DNA of 64,000 nt from Bacteroidales bacterium (GTDB lineage Bacteria > Bacteroidota > Bacteroidia > Bacteroidales > Bacteroidaceae): NCBI GenBank assembly GCA_004557185.1, contig SFEP01000004.1, positions 1-64,000 of the forward strand. The letters are read 5' to 3'. The position numbers and the translations under genes were made by a program. The notes under the pieces are model-generated. The model was not told the DNA's origin. It saw only the letters and a program-made list of their open reading frames with translations, and did no database searches. Positions 1 to 8,141 of the stretch are shown here, one piece after another; positions within the stretch are counted from its first letter, which is position 1, and each line of letters opens with the position of its first letter.

Positions 1-110
1 GATTTTTACGACTCATTTAGTAAGTTGTTTGGGTTATTAATGGATACTAAATGTGTCTACCTATATCAGTATAAGACAATTTTCGGCGGGGACGGGGACA
101 GAAAAAAGGA

Positions 111-203
111 GATGCTACGTAAAAAATTTTACGTACGACGTGAGTTTTTTTACGTACGACGTGAGTTTTTTTACGTACGACGTGATATTTTTTACGTAGC
201 ATC
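111..203. repeat. TACGTA palindromic module array, locus a
   Basis: Three 21-bp units (ACGTACGACGTGAGTTTTTTT and variants) sit between inverted ends GATGCTACGTAAAAAA and TTTTTTACGTAGCATC. The left flank (about 83-110) has the degenerate linker TTTTCGGCGGGGACGGGG, which also occurs between modules at 19464-19496. It is the first of six loci of this family in the window. Confidence 0.85.
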
Positions 204-370
204 CCTTTGGGGCTATCCCTATGCCCGGCAGAAGGGGAAGGGGCGCCGGGCGGATGGTGGGGCGGGGCGCTGCGCGCGGCTTACACTCTGATTTCACCGC
301 TGCCGGCACAGATGCGGTGGTGGTGGGCCGGCGGGCGGTGGGCTGGCGGGCGTGAGGGGCGGAAAATGAA

Positions 371-412
371 GGCGGGAACACAAACACGTGGGTGATTGTG
401 CTCCCGCCTTTG
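371..412 (-). terminator. Probable terminator of the str operon
   Basis: The inverted repeat GGCGGGAACACAA / TTGTGCTCCCGCC has a 13-bp stem with one G-U pair. It lies about 75 bases past the rpsJ stop codon on the transcribed strand. Confidence 0.6.
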
Positions 413-484
413 GGTAGTGGCTGCCGCCTGCTGCCCGACCACGCCTCGGGTGTGAGGGGAGGGGCTTGGGTGGCTGCTTATAGA

Positions 485-790
485 CTACACCTTGATTTCA
501 ACCTCGACACCGCAGGGGAGTTCGAGCTTCATCAGGGCGTCTACGGTTTTGGCCGTAGAGCTATAGATGTCGATGAGACGCTTGTAAGCGGAGATTTCGA
601 ACTGTTCGCGGCTCTTCTTGTTGACGAAGGTGGAACGGTTGACTGTGATGATGCGCTTACGCGTGGGAAGGGGGATGGGACCGCTGACAATAGCGCCCGT
701 AGCCTTCACGTTTTTCACAATCTTCTCGGCAGACTTTTCTACCAGATTGTGGTCATAGCTTTTCAGCTTGATACGAATTTTCTGACTCAT
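485..790 (-). CDS. rpsJ: 30S ribosomal protein S10
   Basis: A 101-residue protein starting [14 protein letters not shown], the normal length and N-terminus of uS10. It contains the typical [10 protein letters not shown] segment of the loop that contacts 16S rRNA. I chose the ATG at 790 rather than one nine codons upstream because family members start at this Met. It is last in rpsL-rpsG-fusA-rpsJ, about 100 nt after fusA. In many Bacteroidota rplC follows directly; here a terminator hairpin and repeats follow, so S10 has been cut off from the S10/spc genes. S10 also acts as NusE in antitermination. Confidence 0.97.
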   Translation of the reverse strand: MSQKIRIKLKSYDHNLVEKSAEKIVKNVKATGAIVSGPIPLPTRKRIITVNRSTFVNKKSREQFEISAYKRLIDIYSSTAKTVDALMKLELPCGVEVEIKV

Positions 791-826
791 TGTATGAATT
801 TGTTTGAAACGCCCCATGCGTCGGCG

Positions 827-858
827 GGATAAGAGTCATTCGTTATCCCGCCTTGCCG
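827..858 (-). promoter_or_regulatory. Intercistronic hairpin between fusA and rpsJ
   Basis: A perfect 10-bp inverted repeat GGCGGGATAA / TTATCCCGCC with a 10-nt loop lies between the fusA stop and the rpsJ start. No U-tract follows it on the transcribed strand. An attenuator or RNA-processing/stability element is more likely than a full terminator. Confidence 0.45.
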
Positions 859-890
859 TGGGGTGAGAAAGTTTGTTGCGTTTGGTGAGA

Positions 891-3011
891 TTACTTCACG
901 AGGTCGACGCGGCCCTTCACTTCCTCGAGGACGGCGCGGGCGATGCTGGCCGAGAGAGGAGCGTGGTGGTCGTACTGCATGGAGCTGGTGGCACGACCGG
1001 AGGTGATGGTACGGAGGGCGGTTACGTAGCCGAACATTTCGGCGAGGGGCACCTGAGCCTTGACGATGCGTGCACCGCTGCGGCTGCTCTCCATGCCTTC
1101 AACCTGTCCACGACGCTTGTTGAGGTCGCCAATCACGTCACCCATGTTTTCCTCGGGGGTTACGACCTCGAGCTTCATGATGGGCTCCATGAGCACGGGA
1201 CCGGCCTGTGCGCAGGCGTTCTTGTAGGCCTGGAGGGCTGCGATCTCGAACGAGAGCTGGTCGGAGTCAACGGGGTGGAATGAACCATCGAGGAGTTCGA
1301 CCTTGAGGCTGTCGAGGGGATAGCCGCCGAGCACACCGCTCTTCATGGCAGCTTCGAAGCCCTTCTGCACGGAGGGAATGAATTCCTTGGGAATGTTACC
1401 GCCAGTCACCTTGTTGACGAACTGGAGGCCGCCTTCCTTGTAGTCCTCGTCGATAGGACCTACGTTGACGATGATGTCGGCGAACTTACCGCGACCACCC
1501 GACTGCTTTTTGTAGACCTCGCGGAGATTGACGGTCTTGGTGATGGCTTCCTTGTAGTTCACCTGGGGCTTACCCTGGTTACATTCTACCTTGAACTCGC
1601 GCTTGAGGCGGTCGATGATGATGTCGAGGTGAAGCTCACCCATACCCGAGATAACGGTCTGGCCGCTCTGCTCGTCGGTCTTGACGGTGAAGGTGGGGTC
1701 TTCTTCAGCCAGCTTGGCGAGGCCTTGCGAGAGCTTGTCGAGGTCCTTCTGGGTTTTGGGTTCTACGGCGATACCGATAACGGGATCGGGGAAGTCCATG
1801 GATTCGAGTACGATGGGAGCACCTTCTTCGGCAAGGGTGTCGCCGGTGCGGATGTCCTTGAAGCCTACGCCGGCACCGATGTCACCAGCGCCGATTACCT
1901 CGACGGGGTTCTGGTGGTTGGAGTGCATCTGGAAGAGGCGGCTTACGCGTTCCTTTTTGCCCGAACGTACGTTGTAGATGTAAGAACCGGCTTCGATCTT
2001 ACCCGAGTAAACGCGGAAGAAGGTGAGGCGACCTACGTAGGGGTCGGTAGCAATCTTGAATGCGAGTGCTGACGTCTTTTCGTCTTCGCTGGGCAGACGG
2101 CTTTCTTCCTCGCCCGTTTCGGGGTTGGTACCCACGATGGCGGGGGTGTCGAGGGGAGAGGGGAGGAACATGCAGACGTAGTCGAGGAGGGTCTGTACGC
2201 CCTTGTTCTTGAACGAAGAGCCGCAGGTCATGGGCACGATGTCGAGAGCGAGGGTACCCTTGCGGATGGCGGCGATGATTTCGTCGGTGGTGAGGCTGTC
2301 GGGGTCGTCGAAGAACTTCTCCATGAGGGCCTCGTCCTGCTCGGCAGCGAGTTCAATCATCTTGGCGCGCCACTCTTCGGCTTCGTCCTTGAGGTTAGCG
2401 GGGATTTCTTCCACGTCGTATTCGGCGCCCATGGTTTCGTCGTGCCAGAGGATGGCCTTCATGCGGATGAGGTCGACGATACCCTTGAAGTTTTCCTCGG
2501 CACCGATAGGAATGGCCACGGGGCAGGGAGTTGCGCCGAGGATGTCCTTCATCTGGCGTACTACTTCGAAGAAGTCGGCACCCGAGCGGTCCATCTTGTT
2601 GACGTAACCGATACGGGGCACGTTGTACTTGTCAGCCTGGCGCCATACGGTTTCAGACTGGGGTTCTACACCACCCACGGCGCAGTAAGTTGCCACGGCG
2701 CCGTCGAGCACGCGGAGCGAGCGCTCTACCTCAGCGGTAAAGTCAACGTGTCCCGGAGTGTCGATGAGGTTGAACTTGTACTTGTTGCCGTTGTAGTTCC
2801 AGTAGGCGGTGGTAGCAGCGGAGGTAATGGTGATACCGCGTTCCTGCTCCTGGGCCATCCAGTCCATGGTAGCGCCACCGTCGTGCACTTCGCCGATCTT
2901 GTGGGTCTTACCCGTATAGAAAAGGATACGCTCCGAGGTGGTTGTTTTACCGGCATCGATGTGGGCCATGATACCGATGTTACGCGTCAAATGTAAGTCT
3001 TGCTTTGCCAT
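891..3011 (-). CDS. fusA: Elongation factor G
   Basis: A 706-residue translational GTPase that drives ribosome translocation. The P-loop [13 protein letters not shown] is at residues 16-28, the G2 region around GITITSAAT, the G3 DTPGH and the G4 NKMD motifs are all present. Domain IV carries the [10 protein letters not shown] and GGNIPKEFI stretches and domain V the RRGQVEGM motif. Full length, with no frameshift. It lies 21 nt after rpsG in a conserved str operon. It could only be confused with a second EF-G copy (fusA2), but linkage to rpsG/rpsL argues that this is the main copy. Confidence 0.98.
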   Translation of the reverse strand: MAKQDLHLTRNIGIMAHIDAGKTTTSERILFYTGKTHKIGEVHDGGATMDWMAQEQERGITITSAATTAYWNYNGNKYKFNLIDTPGHVDFTAEVERSLRVLDGAVATYCAVGGVEPQSETVWRQADKYNVPRIGYVNKMDRSGADFFEVVRQMKDILGATPCPVAIPIGAEENFKGIVDLIRMKAILWHDETMGAEYDVEEIPANLKDEAEEWRAKMIELAAEQDEALMEKFFDDPDSLTTDEIIAAIRKGTLALDIVPMTCGSSFKNKGVQTLLDYVCMFLPSPLDTPAIVGTNPETGEEESRLPSEDEKTSALAFKIATDPYVGRLTFFRVYSGKIEAGSYIYNVRSGKKERVSRLFQMHSNHQNPVEVIGAGDIGAGVGFKDIRTGDTLAEEGAPIVLESMDFPDPVIGIAVEPKTQKDLDKLSQGLAKLAEEDPTFTVKTDEQSGQTVISGMGELHLDIIIDRLKREFKVECNQGKPQVNYKEAITKTVNLREVYKKQSGGRGKFADIIVNVGPIDEDYKEGGLQFVNKVTGGNIPKEFIPSVQKGFEAAMKSGVLGGYPLDSLKVELLDGSFHPVDSDQLSFEIAALQAYKNACAQAGPVLMEPIMKLEVVTPEENMGDVIGDLNKRRGQVEGMESSRSGARIVKAQVPLAEMFGYVTALRTITSGRATSSMQYDHHAPLSASIARAVLEEVKGRVDLVK

Positions 3012-3032
3012 TTCTGTTTACCGTAAACTGGA

Positions 3033-3509
3033 TTAGAATCTGAAGTGAGCGAATGCACGGTTAGCCTCGGCCATGCGGTGCATGTCTTCCTTACGCTTGA
3101 ATGCGCCACCTTGTTCGTTGTAGGCGTCCATAATTTCAGCTGCGAGCTTGTCGGCCATTGTCTTACCGCCACGCTTACGTGCGAAGTTAATCATGTTCTT
3201 CATGGAAACGCTCTCCTTACGGTCGGGGCGGATTTCCGTGGGTACCTGGAAGGTAGCACCACCGATACGGCGGCTCTTTACCTCCACCTGCGGGGTGATT
3301 TTTTCGAGGGCGGTGCGCCAGATTTCGAGCGCAGTCTTTTCCTGGTCCTTCATCTTTTCACCCACGATTTCGAGGGACTTGTAGAAGATTTCGTACGAAA
3401 TGCTCTTCTTGCCGTCGTACATGAGGTGGTTCACGAACTTGGACACCTTCTGGTCTCCGTAAACGGGATCGGGGAGGATCACACGCTTCTTAGGCTTTGC
3501 TTTTCTCAT
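3033..3509 (-). CDS. rpsG: 30S ribosomal protein S7
   Basis: A 158-residue uS7, starting [19 protein letters not shown], with the conserved [14 protein letters not shown] and [14 protein letters not shown] segments. It nucleates assembly of the 30S head by binding the 3' major domain of 16S rRNA. It follows rpsL after a 172-nt spacer that holds a small GC-rich inverted repeat (AACGGCAG/CTGCCGTT, 3639-3671) and precedes fusA by 21 nt. Confidence 0.98.
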   Translation of the reverse strand: MRKAKPKKRVILPDPVYGDQKVSKFVNHLMYDGKKSISYEIFYKSLEIVGEKMKDQEKTALEIWRTALEKITPQVEVKSRRIGGATFQVPTEIRPDRKESVSMKNMINFARKRGGKTMADKLAAEIMDAYNEQGGAFKRKEDMHRMAEANRAFAHFRF

Positions 3510-3681
3510 TTTGAGTAGATTGGTTTGTTGTGTTAAGGCTGCAATATCAGATCTTCAACGTGCCCTTCGGCACATTTACTCAACCTGCCGCAAACCATTG
3601 AATGCTTGTAAGGATGAATGTTTTTGCGCAAACGGCAGCATGACGGGAGGTCAAACTGCCGTTCGATGCCCGCGGGTCTGC

Positions 3682-4065
3682 TTACTTCTTGGCAGCCTTA
3701 GGACGCTTGGCACCGTACTTGGAACGGCGCTGTGTGCGGTTGGCCACGCCAGCCGTATCAAGCGTACCGCGCACAATGTGGTAACGCACACCGGGAAGGT
3801 CCTTCACACGACCGCCGCGCACCAGCACGATGCTATGCTCCTGCAGGTTGTGACCTTCACCAGGGATGTAGGAGTTCACCTCCTTCGAGTTGGTCAGGCG
3901 TACACGAGCCACCTTACGCATGGCGGAGTTAGGCTTCTTAGGTGTGGTGGTATAAACACGCACACATACGCCACGACGCTGAGGGCATGAATCGAGGGCG
4001 GGCGACTTACTCTTGTCGGCCACCACTGCTCTGCCCTTTCTCACTAATTGTTGAATAGTAGGCAT
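3682..4065 (-). CDS. rpsL: 30S ribosomal protein S12
   Basis: A 127-residue uS12 that starts [12 protein letters not shown]. It has the decoding-centre loops with [15 protein letters not shown] and [11 protein letters not shown]; the two lysines where streptomycin-resistance mutations arise (KKPNS and, usually, GxxKDLPG) are in regular context. First gene of the str operon, 82 nt downstream of a consensus-like promoter. Confidence 0.98.
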   Translation of the reverse strand: MPTIQQLVRKGRAVVADKSKSPALDSCPQRRGVCVRVYTTTPKKPNSAMRKVARVRLTNSKEVNSYIPGEGHNLQEHSIVLVRGGRVKDLPGVRYHIVRGTLDTAGVANRTQRRSKYGAKRPKAAKK

Positions 4066-4146
4066 TTGTTTGAGTTTTAATTTGTTATATATTTATTTTT
4101 CTATTTTCGTAGGTAGGCAAAAGTGCATAATACACCTTTCGGGCTG

Positions 4147-4178
4147 CAAAGTTAGTGTTTTTCGCTGTAACGGACAAG
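4147..4178 (-). promoter_or_regulatory. Promoter of the rpsL operon
   Basis: On the minus strand the sequence has CTTG (4178-4175), a 20-nt spacer, then TAACTTTG (4154-4147). This matches the Bacteroidota -33/-7 pattern and lies about 82 nt before the rpsL start. Confidence 0.7.
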
Positions 4179-4355
4179 GCTTTACCTTTGTTATTCTTCA
4201 AGTTTTTTGCATAGCACTGCCCTATGAGCGGCGGGTAGCCACGAAAAGGCGGCGTGCACGGACTCCGCCAGCACACCTTGAGGCGGTGCGGCGGCGAGGG
4301 CTAAGCTAAAGGTGGCGGCGGTGCACAGGCTTCCATGCGCGGTGCAGCGAGGCAC

Positions 4356-6141
4356 TCACTGCCCGCCGCACAGTTGGTCGTAATCGTCGGTGCCGTGCAG
4401 CAGTCGGCGCTGAGGGCGGAAGGCGGGGCTGAGGAGGTCGCGTTCCTTTATATAATAAGGAGTGCGGATGCCGGCCAGGCCGAGCAGCAGGTGGCCCACG
4501 TTGTCCGTCATGTAGGGGCGGTGCTGGGCGGCGCGGGCGCGGGCCACCACTTCGGGGTGGCGCTGGCGGTAGGTGTCGCTCATCCAAAGCACAAAGGGCA
4601 CCTCGTGCTGCAGCCTCAGGCTGGCGGGGTCGGCGGCGTCGCAGCGGCGACCCATGTTGTCGTGCGCATCGTAGACCTCCTCGCCGTGGTCGGAGAGGTA
4701 GACGAGGACGGCGTTGTCGTGGCGGAAGTGCTGGAAGAGCATGCCCATGACGGAGTCGTTGTAGAGCGTGGCGTTGTCGTAGTCGGCCACCGCCTGCCGC
4801 TTTTCGGGCGTCATCCAGGGCTGGCGGTTGGGCACGTCGGCTGGCTTGAAGCGCTCGAAGGCGGGGGTGTGGGGGAAACGGTCTTTGAAACTCTGATGCT
4901 GCGCCAATAGATGAAACATTATGAATTTGCGAGGTTTGTTTGAAACTTTCTGGCTTATGTAATCCTGTATTAACTCCCCATCATATGTAAAACTTCTACT
5001 ATTTGTAACACTATAAGACAAGGAGTCGACAACAGGGTTATAGAAAAAAGCATCATCTGCTAATTTCCACTGATTTTTATTGTCAAACATTCGTTGCCCA
5101 TCCCAGTAAGAAACATCATAACCTGCTCCCTTGAACAATACTGTAAAAATCGGATAATCATACCATTTCTCACCAGCTGCAATACTATTCAAACAAAAAA
5201 GATGCTTCATCACATAGCAAGTCGTATGATAAGGTGACACCACATCAGAGAAGAACAATAGACGTCCTTGCTTCTGTTCTTGTTGCATACGAACATCCGT
5301 AGGCAAAGAATAGCCATAACTGCCAGCATGCCGTTTTATATAAGACTCACCCAACACAAAGACGACTGTCAGACTATCATCATCTGCTATATAAGAGCAT
5401 TGACTTGAAGCCTCCTTGCAACGTTGAGCCACTCGAGCAAGTTCAATCTTTTCAGTATGCAACGATGCCATAGCATAAACCATCAAACTTATCGGATCTT
5501 TCTTGCAAACAGCTTTGGTCGCAATACCCTCATTCAAAGCATCTGTGTCTCGAACACTAAAAACAAACGAGTAGCTATACAATAGCGGCATTGCCAATAA
5601 TAGACAGACAACTGACACAGAGCCTATATAAAAACGCAGATGTGCATTCTCCAAAAAAGCAACACGATATTTAGCATACAATCTCTCTACTCCTGCTGCC
5701 AAACTACACATGAGTAGAAACGAAAACAAGTAAACCGCATTGTCAATTGAAAATACATAAGTACTTAGAAACTCTGTGGCTTCCCCTTTGTTTGTTTGCA
5801 TTAACAACTGCAGTGTTTCAGGTCCTATTATTATACTAAACTTCAAAAATAAGAACCTCTGAACTACAAGTATAAAAAAGCCTGCTACATAAAACAGTCC
5901 ACGAAGCCAATTCCTATTGACTAAAAAAGAAATGCTTGCCAATAGGTAAGATAAGAGGAAACCAATCAATAAGGATTTACCCCCCCCCTGTTAAATCTTG
6001 AACCCTCACTAATGCAATCCAATCATAAAGGTTATTTACAAACAGGAAGCATAATAGTAGGGGCAATTCGCCAAGAACAGGACAGGCTGCCATTCGCAAT
6101 CCTTTAAAAAGAGATTGCCACACATTTGAATTTTTCAACAT
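4356..6141 (-). CDS. Phosphoethanolamine transferase paralogue 3, out of frame at a G9 tract (candidate phase-variable)
   Basis: An EptA-like sulfatase-fold inner-membrane enzyme, expected to move phosphoethanolamine to lipid A. The ATG at 6141 (MLKNSNVWQSLFKGLRMAA) opens a frame that aligns with the N-termini of the two upstream paralogues. It stops after 54 codons at a TAA (5979-5977) directly after nine G residues (5988-5980). Loss of one G joins it to the downstream frame as a 594-residue protein, exactly the length of the paralogue at 8142. The downstream frame alone (from TTG at 5969) would give 537 residues without the first membrane segment. Active-site elements are present: GES, Thr in YHTT, HLLAQH, SDHGEE. 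The gene is AT-rich from about 4895 to 6180, but its last 170 codons are GC-rich and nearly identical to the paralogues. A sequencing error in the tract cannot be excluded. Confidence 0.82.
5980..5988 (-). repeat. G9 homopolymer (slippage tract)
   Basis: Nine C on the plus strand, nine G in the sense strand, inside codons 51-54 of the gene. G8 or G11 restores the reading frame; G9 and G10 do not. Confidence 0.85.
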
Positions 6142-6187
6142 AGTCGTTATCTTGATTATTTATTACGCGATTTTCTCTACGAGGCCC

Positions 6188-7999
6188 TCACTGCCCGCCG
6201 CAGAGTTGGTCGTAATCGTCGGTGCCGTGCAGCAGTCGGGGCTGAGGGCAGAAGGCGGGGCTGAGCAGGTCGCGCTCCTTTATATAATAAGGGGTGCGGA
6301 TGCCGGCCAGAGCGAGCAGCAGGTGACCCACGTTGTCGGTCATGTAGGGGCGGTGCAGGGCGGCGTGGGCGCGTGCCACCACCTCGGGGTGTCGCTGGCG
6401 GTAGACGTCGCTCATCCAGAGCACGAAGGGCACCTCGTGCTGCAGCCTGAGGCTGGCGGTGTCGGCAGGGTCGCAGCGTCGGCCCATGTTGTCGTGCGCA
6501 TCGTAGACCTCCTCGCCGTGGTCAGAGAGGTAGAGGAGCACGGCGTTGTCGTGGCGAAAGTGCTGGAAGAGCATACCCATGACGGAGTCGTTGTAGAGTG
6601 TGGCGTTGTCGTAGTCTGCCACCGCCTGCCGTTTTTCGGGCGTCATCCAGCGCTGGCGGTTGGGCACGTCGGCGGGCTTGAAGCGCTCGAAGGCAGGGAT
6701 GTGGGGAAAACGGTCGGCGGCTGCGAAATGCTGGCCCATCAGGTGGAAAATGAGGAGGCGGCGCGGGGTGGCCGGTGCAGCGGATGCGGCGGGTGCGGCG
6801 GGTCGGTGTGCGGGGTAGCGTGCCAGGCCATCGGCCACGAGTTCGCCGTCGTAGCGGAAACCGTGTCCGTTCGTTGCGCTATAGGCGTGGGGTGCGATTT
6901 CGGGGTGATAAAGGAAGGAGTTGAGGGCGAAGGTAAACGGCTCGTCTTTGGCAAAGGTGCGCTGCATGCTCCAAAAGGCCACGTGGTAGCCCGCCGACCG
7001 GGCCAGCACGGTGAACATGGGCTTCTGCGCCCAGTCCTCGCCCGCTGCCACGCTGTTGAGGCAGAAGAGGTTGCGCAGCATGGGACTGGTGCTGTGAAAG
7101 GGTGCCAGCACCTGCGTAAAGGCCAGCAAGCGTCCCGCCTCCTGCTCGCGCTGCATGCAGGGCGTGGTGGGCAGGTCGTAGCCGTAGAGGGCGGCGTGCT
7201 GCCTGATGTACGACTCGCCCACCACCACGACCACGGTGAGCGTGTCGGCGGGTGCGGCGAGCGTGGCCTGGCCCAGGCATTCGTGGCAAGTGCGCACAGC
7301 CATATCCAGTTCACGCCGTGCCACACGCACCATGGCGGCTGTGTAGCACATGCGGCTCACGGGGTCGAACTGCCCTATCTGTGGCTGATACATCATTTGG
7401 CTGAGGGCGTCGGTGTCGCGCGCCGTGAAGAGGCGTATATAATAAGGAAGCAAGGTCAGGGCCGCACACAGCGCACCCACGGCGGGCACGCCCACCCACA
7501 GCCTCAGTGCCCCGTGGGCCAGCACACGGCGGCGCAGGGCGGCGTAGCCTTTTTCCACCCTCCACGCCACCACGAGGGCCAGTACGGGCAGGAGCACATA
7601 GGGCCACAGCGCGGGCTGCCACACGTAGGTTCGCATAAACTCGCCCGCCTCGGCAGCGTGCGTTTCGCCCACCATTTGCCACACCTCAGGACCGAGGAGC
7701 AGTTGGAAATGCAGCCACAGAAACCTGTTGACGGCAAACAGCGCCACGCCCACGCCATAGGCCGCCATGCGCAGCCACAGGCGGTTCACCCAGGCGCAAA
7801 GGCAGGCCAGCACATAGCCGCAGAGGCCGCCCATGAGCAGGGGCCAACTGTCGGTCACGGGCACCGTGCCGTGCAGCAGGGCGCCAACGTCGTGCCAGTT
7901 GTTGAGCACCACGAAGCACAGCCACAGCGGCATCTCGCTCAGCAACGGACGAGAAACGGCTGCCACAAAGCGGAGGAGCAAGGGGCGAAATGGGGTCAT
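6188..7999 (-). CDS. Phosphoethanolamine transferase paralogue 2 (EptA-like)
   Basis: A 603-residue inner-membrane protein with an N-terminal block of hydrophobic segments and a C-terminal periplasmic sulfatase-like domain. It has VVVGESYIRQHA (metal-binding Glu), HSTSP (the expected Thr nucleophile), HLMGQH and LSDHGEE (metal-binding Asp-His). I chose the ATG at 7999 (MTPFRPLLLRF) because it aligns with the start of the paralogue at 9926. The longer frame from 8086 would begin inside a MITE-like repeat. It carries an Ala/Pro-rich insertion (about residue 415) that is missing in the other two. It lies between its paralogues on one strand, with 142 and 46 nt spacers, so is probably cotranscribed. 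Likely substrate: lipid A or core, by family; not shown by sequence. Confidence 0.88.
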   Translation of the reverse strand: MTPFRPLLLRFVAAVSRPLLSEMPLWLCFVVLNNWHDVGALLHGTVPVTDSWPLLMGGLCGYVLACLCAWVNRLWLRMAAYGVGVALFAVNRFLWLHFQLLLGPEVWQMVGETHAAEAGEFMRTYVWQPALWPYVLLPVLALVVAWRVEKGYAALRRRVLAHGALRLWVGVPAVGALCAALTLLPYYIRLFTARDTDALSQMMYQPQIGQFDPVSRMCYTAAMVRVARRELDMAVRTCHECLGQATLAAPADTLTVVVVVGESYIRQHAALYGYDLPTTPCMQREQEAGRLLAFTQVLAPFHSTSPMLRNLFCLNSVAAGEDWAQKPMFTVLARSAGYHVAFWSMQRTFAKDEPFTFALNSFLYHPEIAPHAYSATNGHGFRYDGELVADGLARYPAHRPAAPAASAAPATPRRLLIFHLMGQHFAAADRFPHIPAFERFKPADVPNRQRWMTPEKRQAVADYDNATLYNDSVMGMLFQHFRHDNAVLLYLSDHGEEVYDAHDNMGRRCDPADTASLRLQHEVPFVLWMSDVYRQRHPEVVARAHAALHRPYMTDNVGHLLLALAGIRTPYYIKERDLLSPAFCPQPRLLHGTDDYDQLCGGQ

Positions 8000-8047
8000 A
8001 AACAGCGAGGGGTGTGAAACAGAGGTTGAGAAATGGGTGGAAATGGC

Positions 8048-8121
8048 CACCTTTTCGTCAAGTCCCATGAGCTCGCCCAAAGCCAATAGGATTTGAGCGA
8101 TGCCAGAGCGAGAAAAGGTCG
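8048..8121. repeat. ACCTTTTC MITE-like element, copy 1
   Basis: About 74 bp, bounded by ACCTTTTCG and CGAGAAAAGGT (imperfect inverted ends), with the shared interior TTTGAGCGATGCCA. It lies in the spacer between two phosphoethanolamine transferase genes and adds an artificial N-terminal extension to the reading frame of the downstream gene. Confidence 0.7.
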
Positions 8122-8141
8122 GAGAAACTCCAACCGCGGCC

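Larger units (their letters stand above)
1..484. other. Intergenic region downstream of rpsJ
   Basis: No convincing gene is visible. The first 80 bases are AT-rich. The rest holds a TACGTA-type repeat array (111-203), a GC-rich stretch, and the probable str-operon terminator (371-412). rplC, which follows rpsJ in many Bacteroidota, is not present here. Confidence 0.6.

Noticed and set aside
111..203. The repeated 21-bp TACGTA units could be read as a CRISPR array
   Set aside because: There are no unique spacers of 30-40 bp, the units are contiguous and identical, there are only two or three of them, and no cas gene is in the window.
6152..8017. Long plus-strand open frame opposite transferase paralogue 2 (similar at 8100-10058)
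   Set aside because: GC-rich antisense shadow with low-complexity Val/Gly/His content; the minus strand encodes a clear enzyme family.
6188..8086. A longer N-terminus for transferase paralogue 2, starting at 8086
   Set aside because: The extra 29 residues are translated from the MITE-like repeat and have no match in the paralogues; the ATG at 7999 aligns with their starts.
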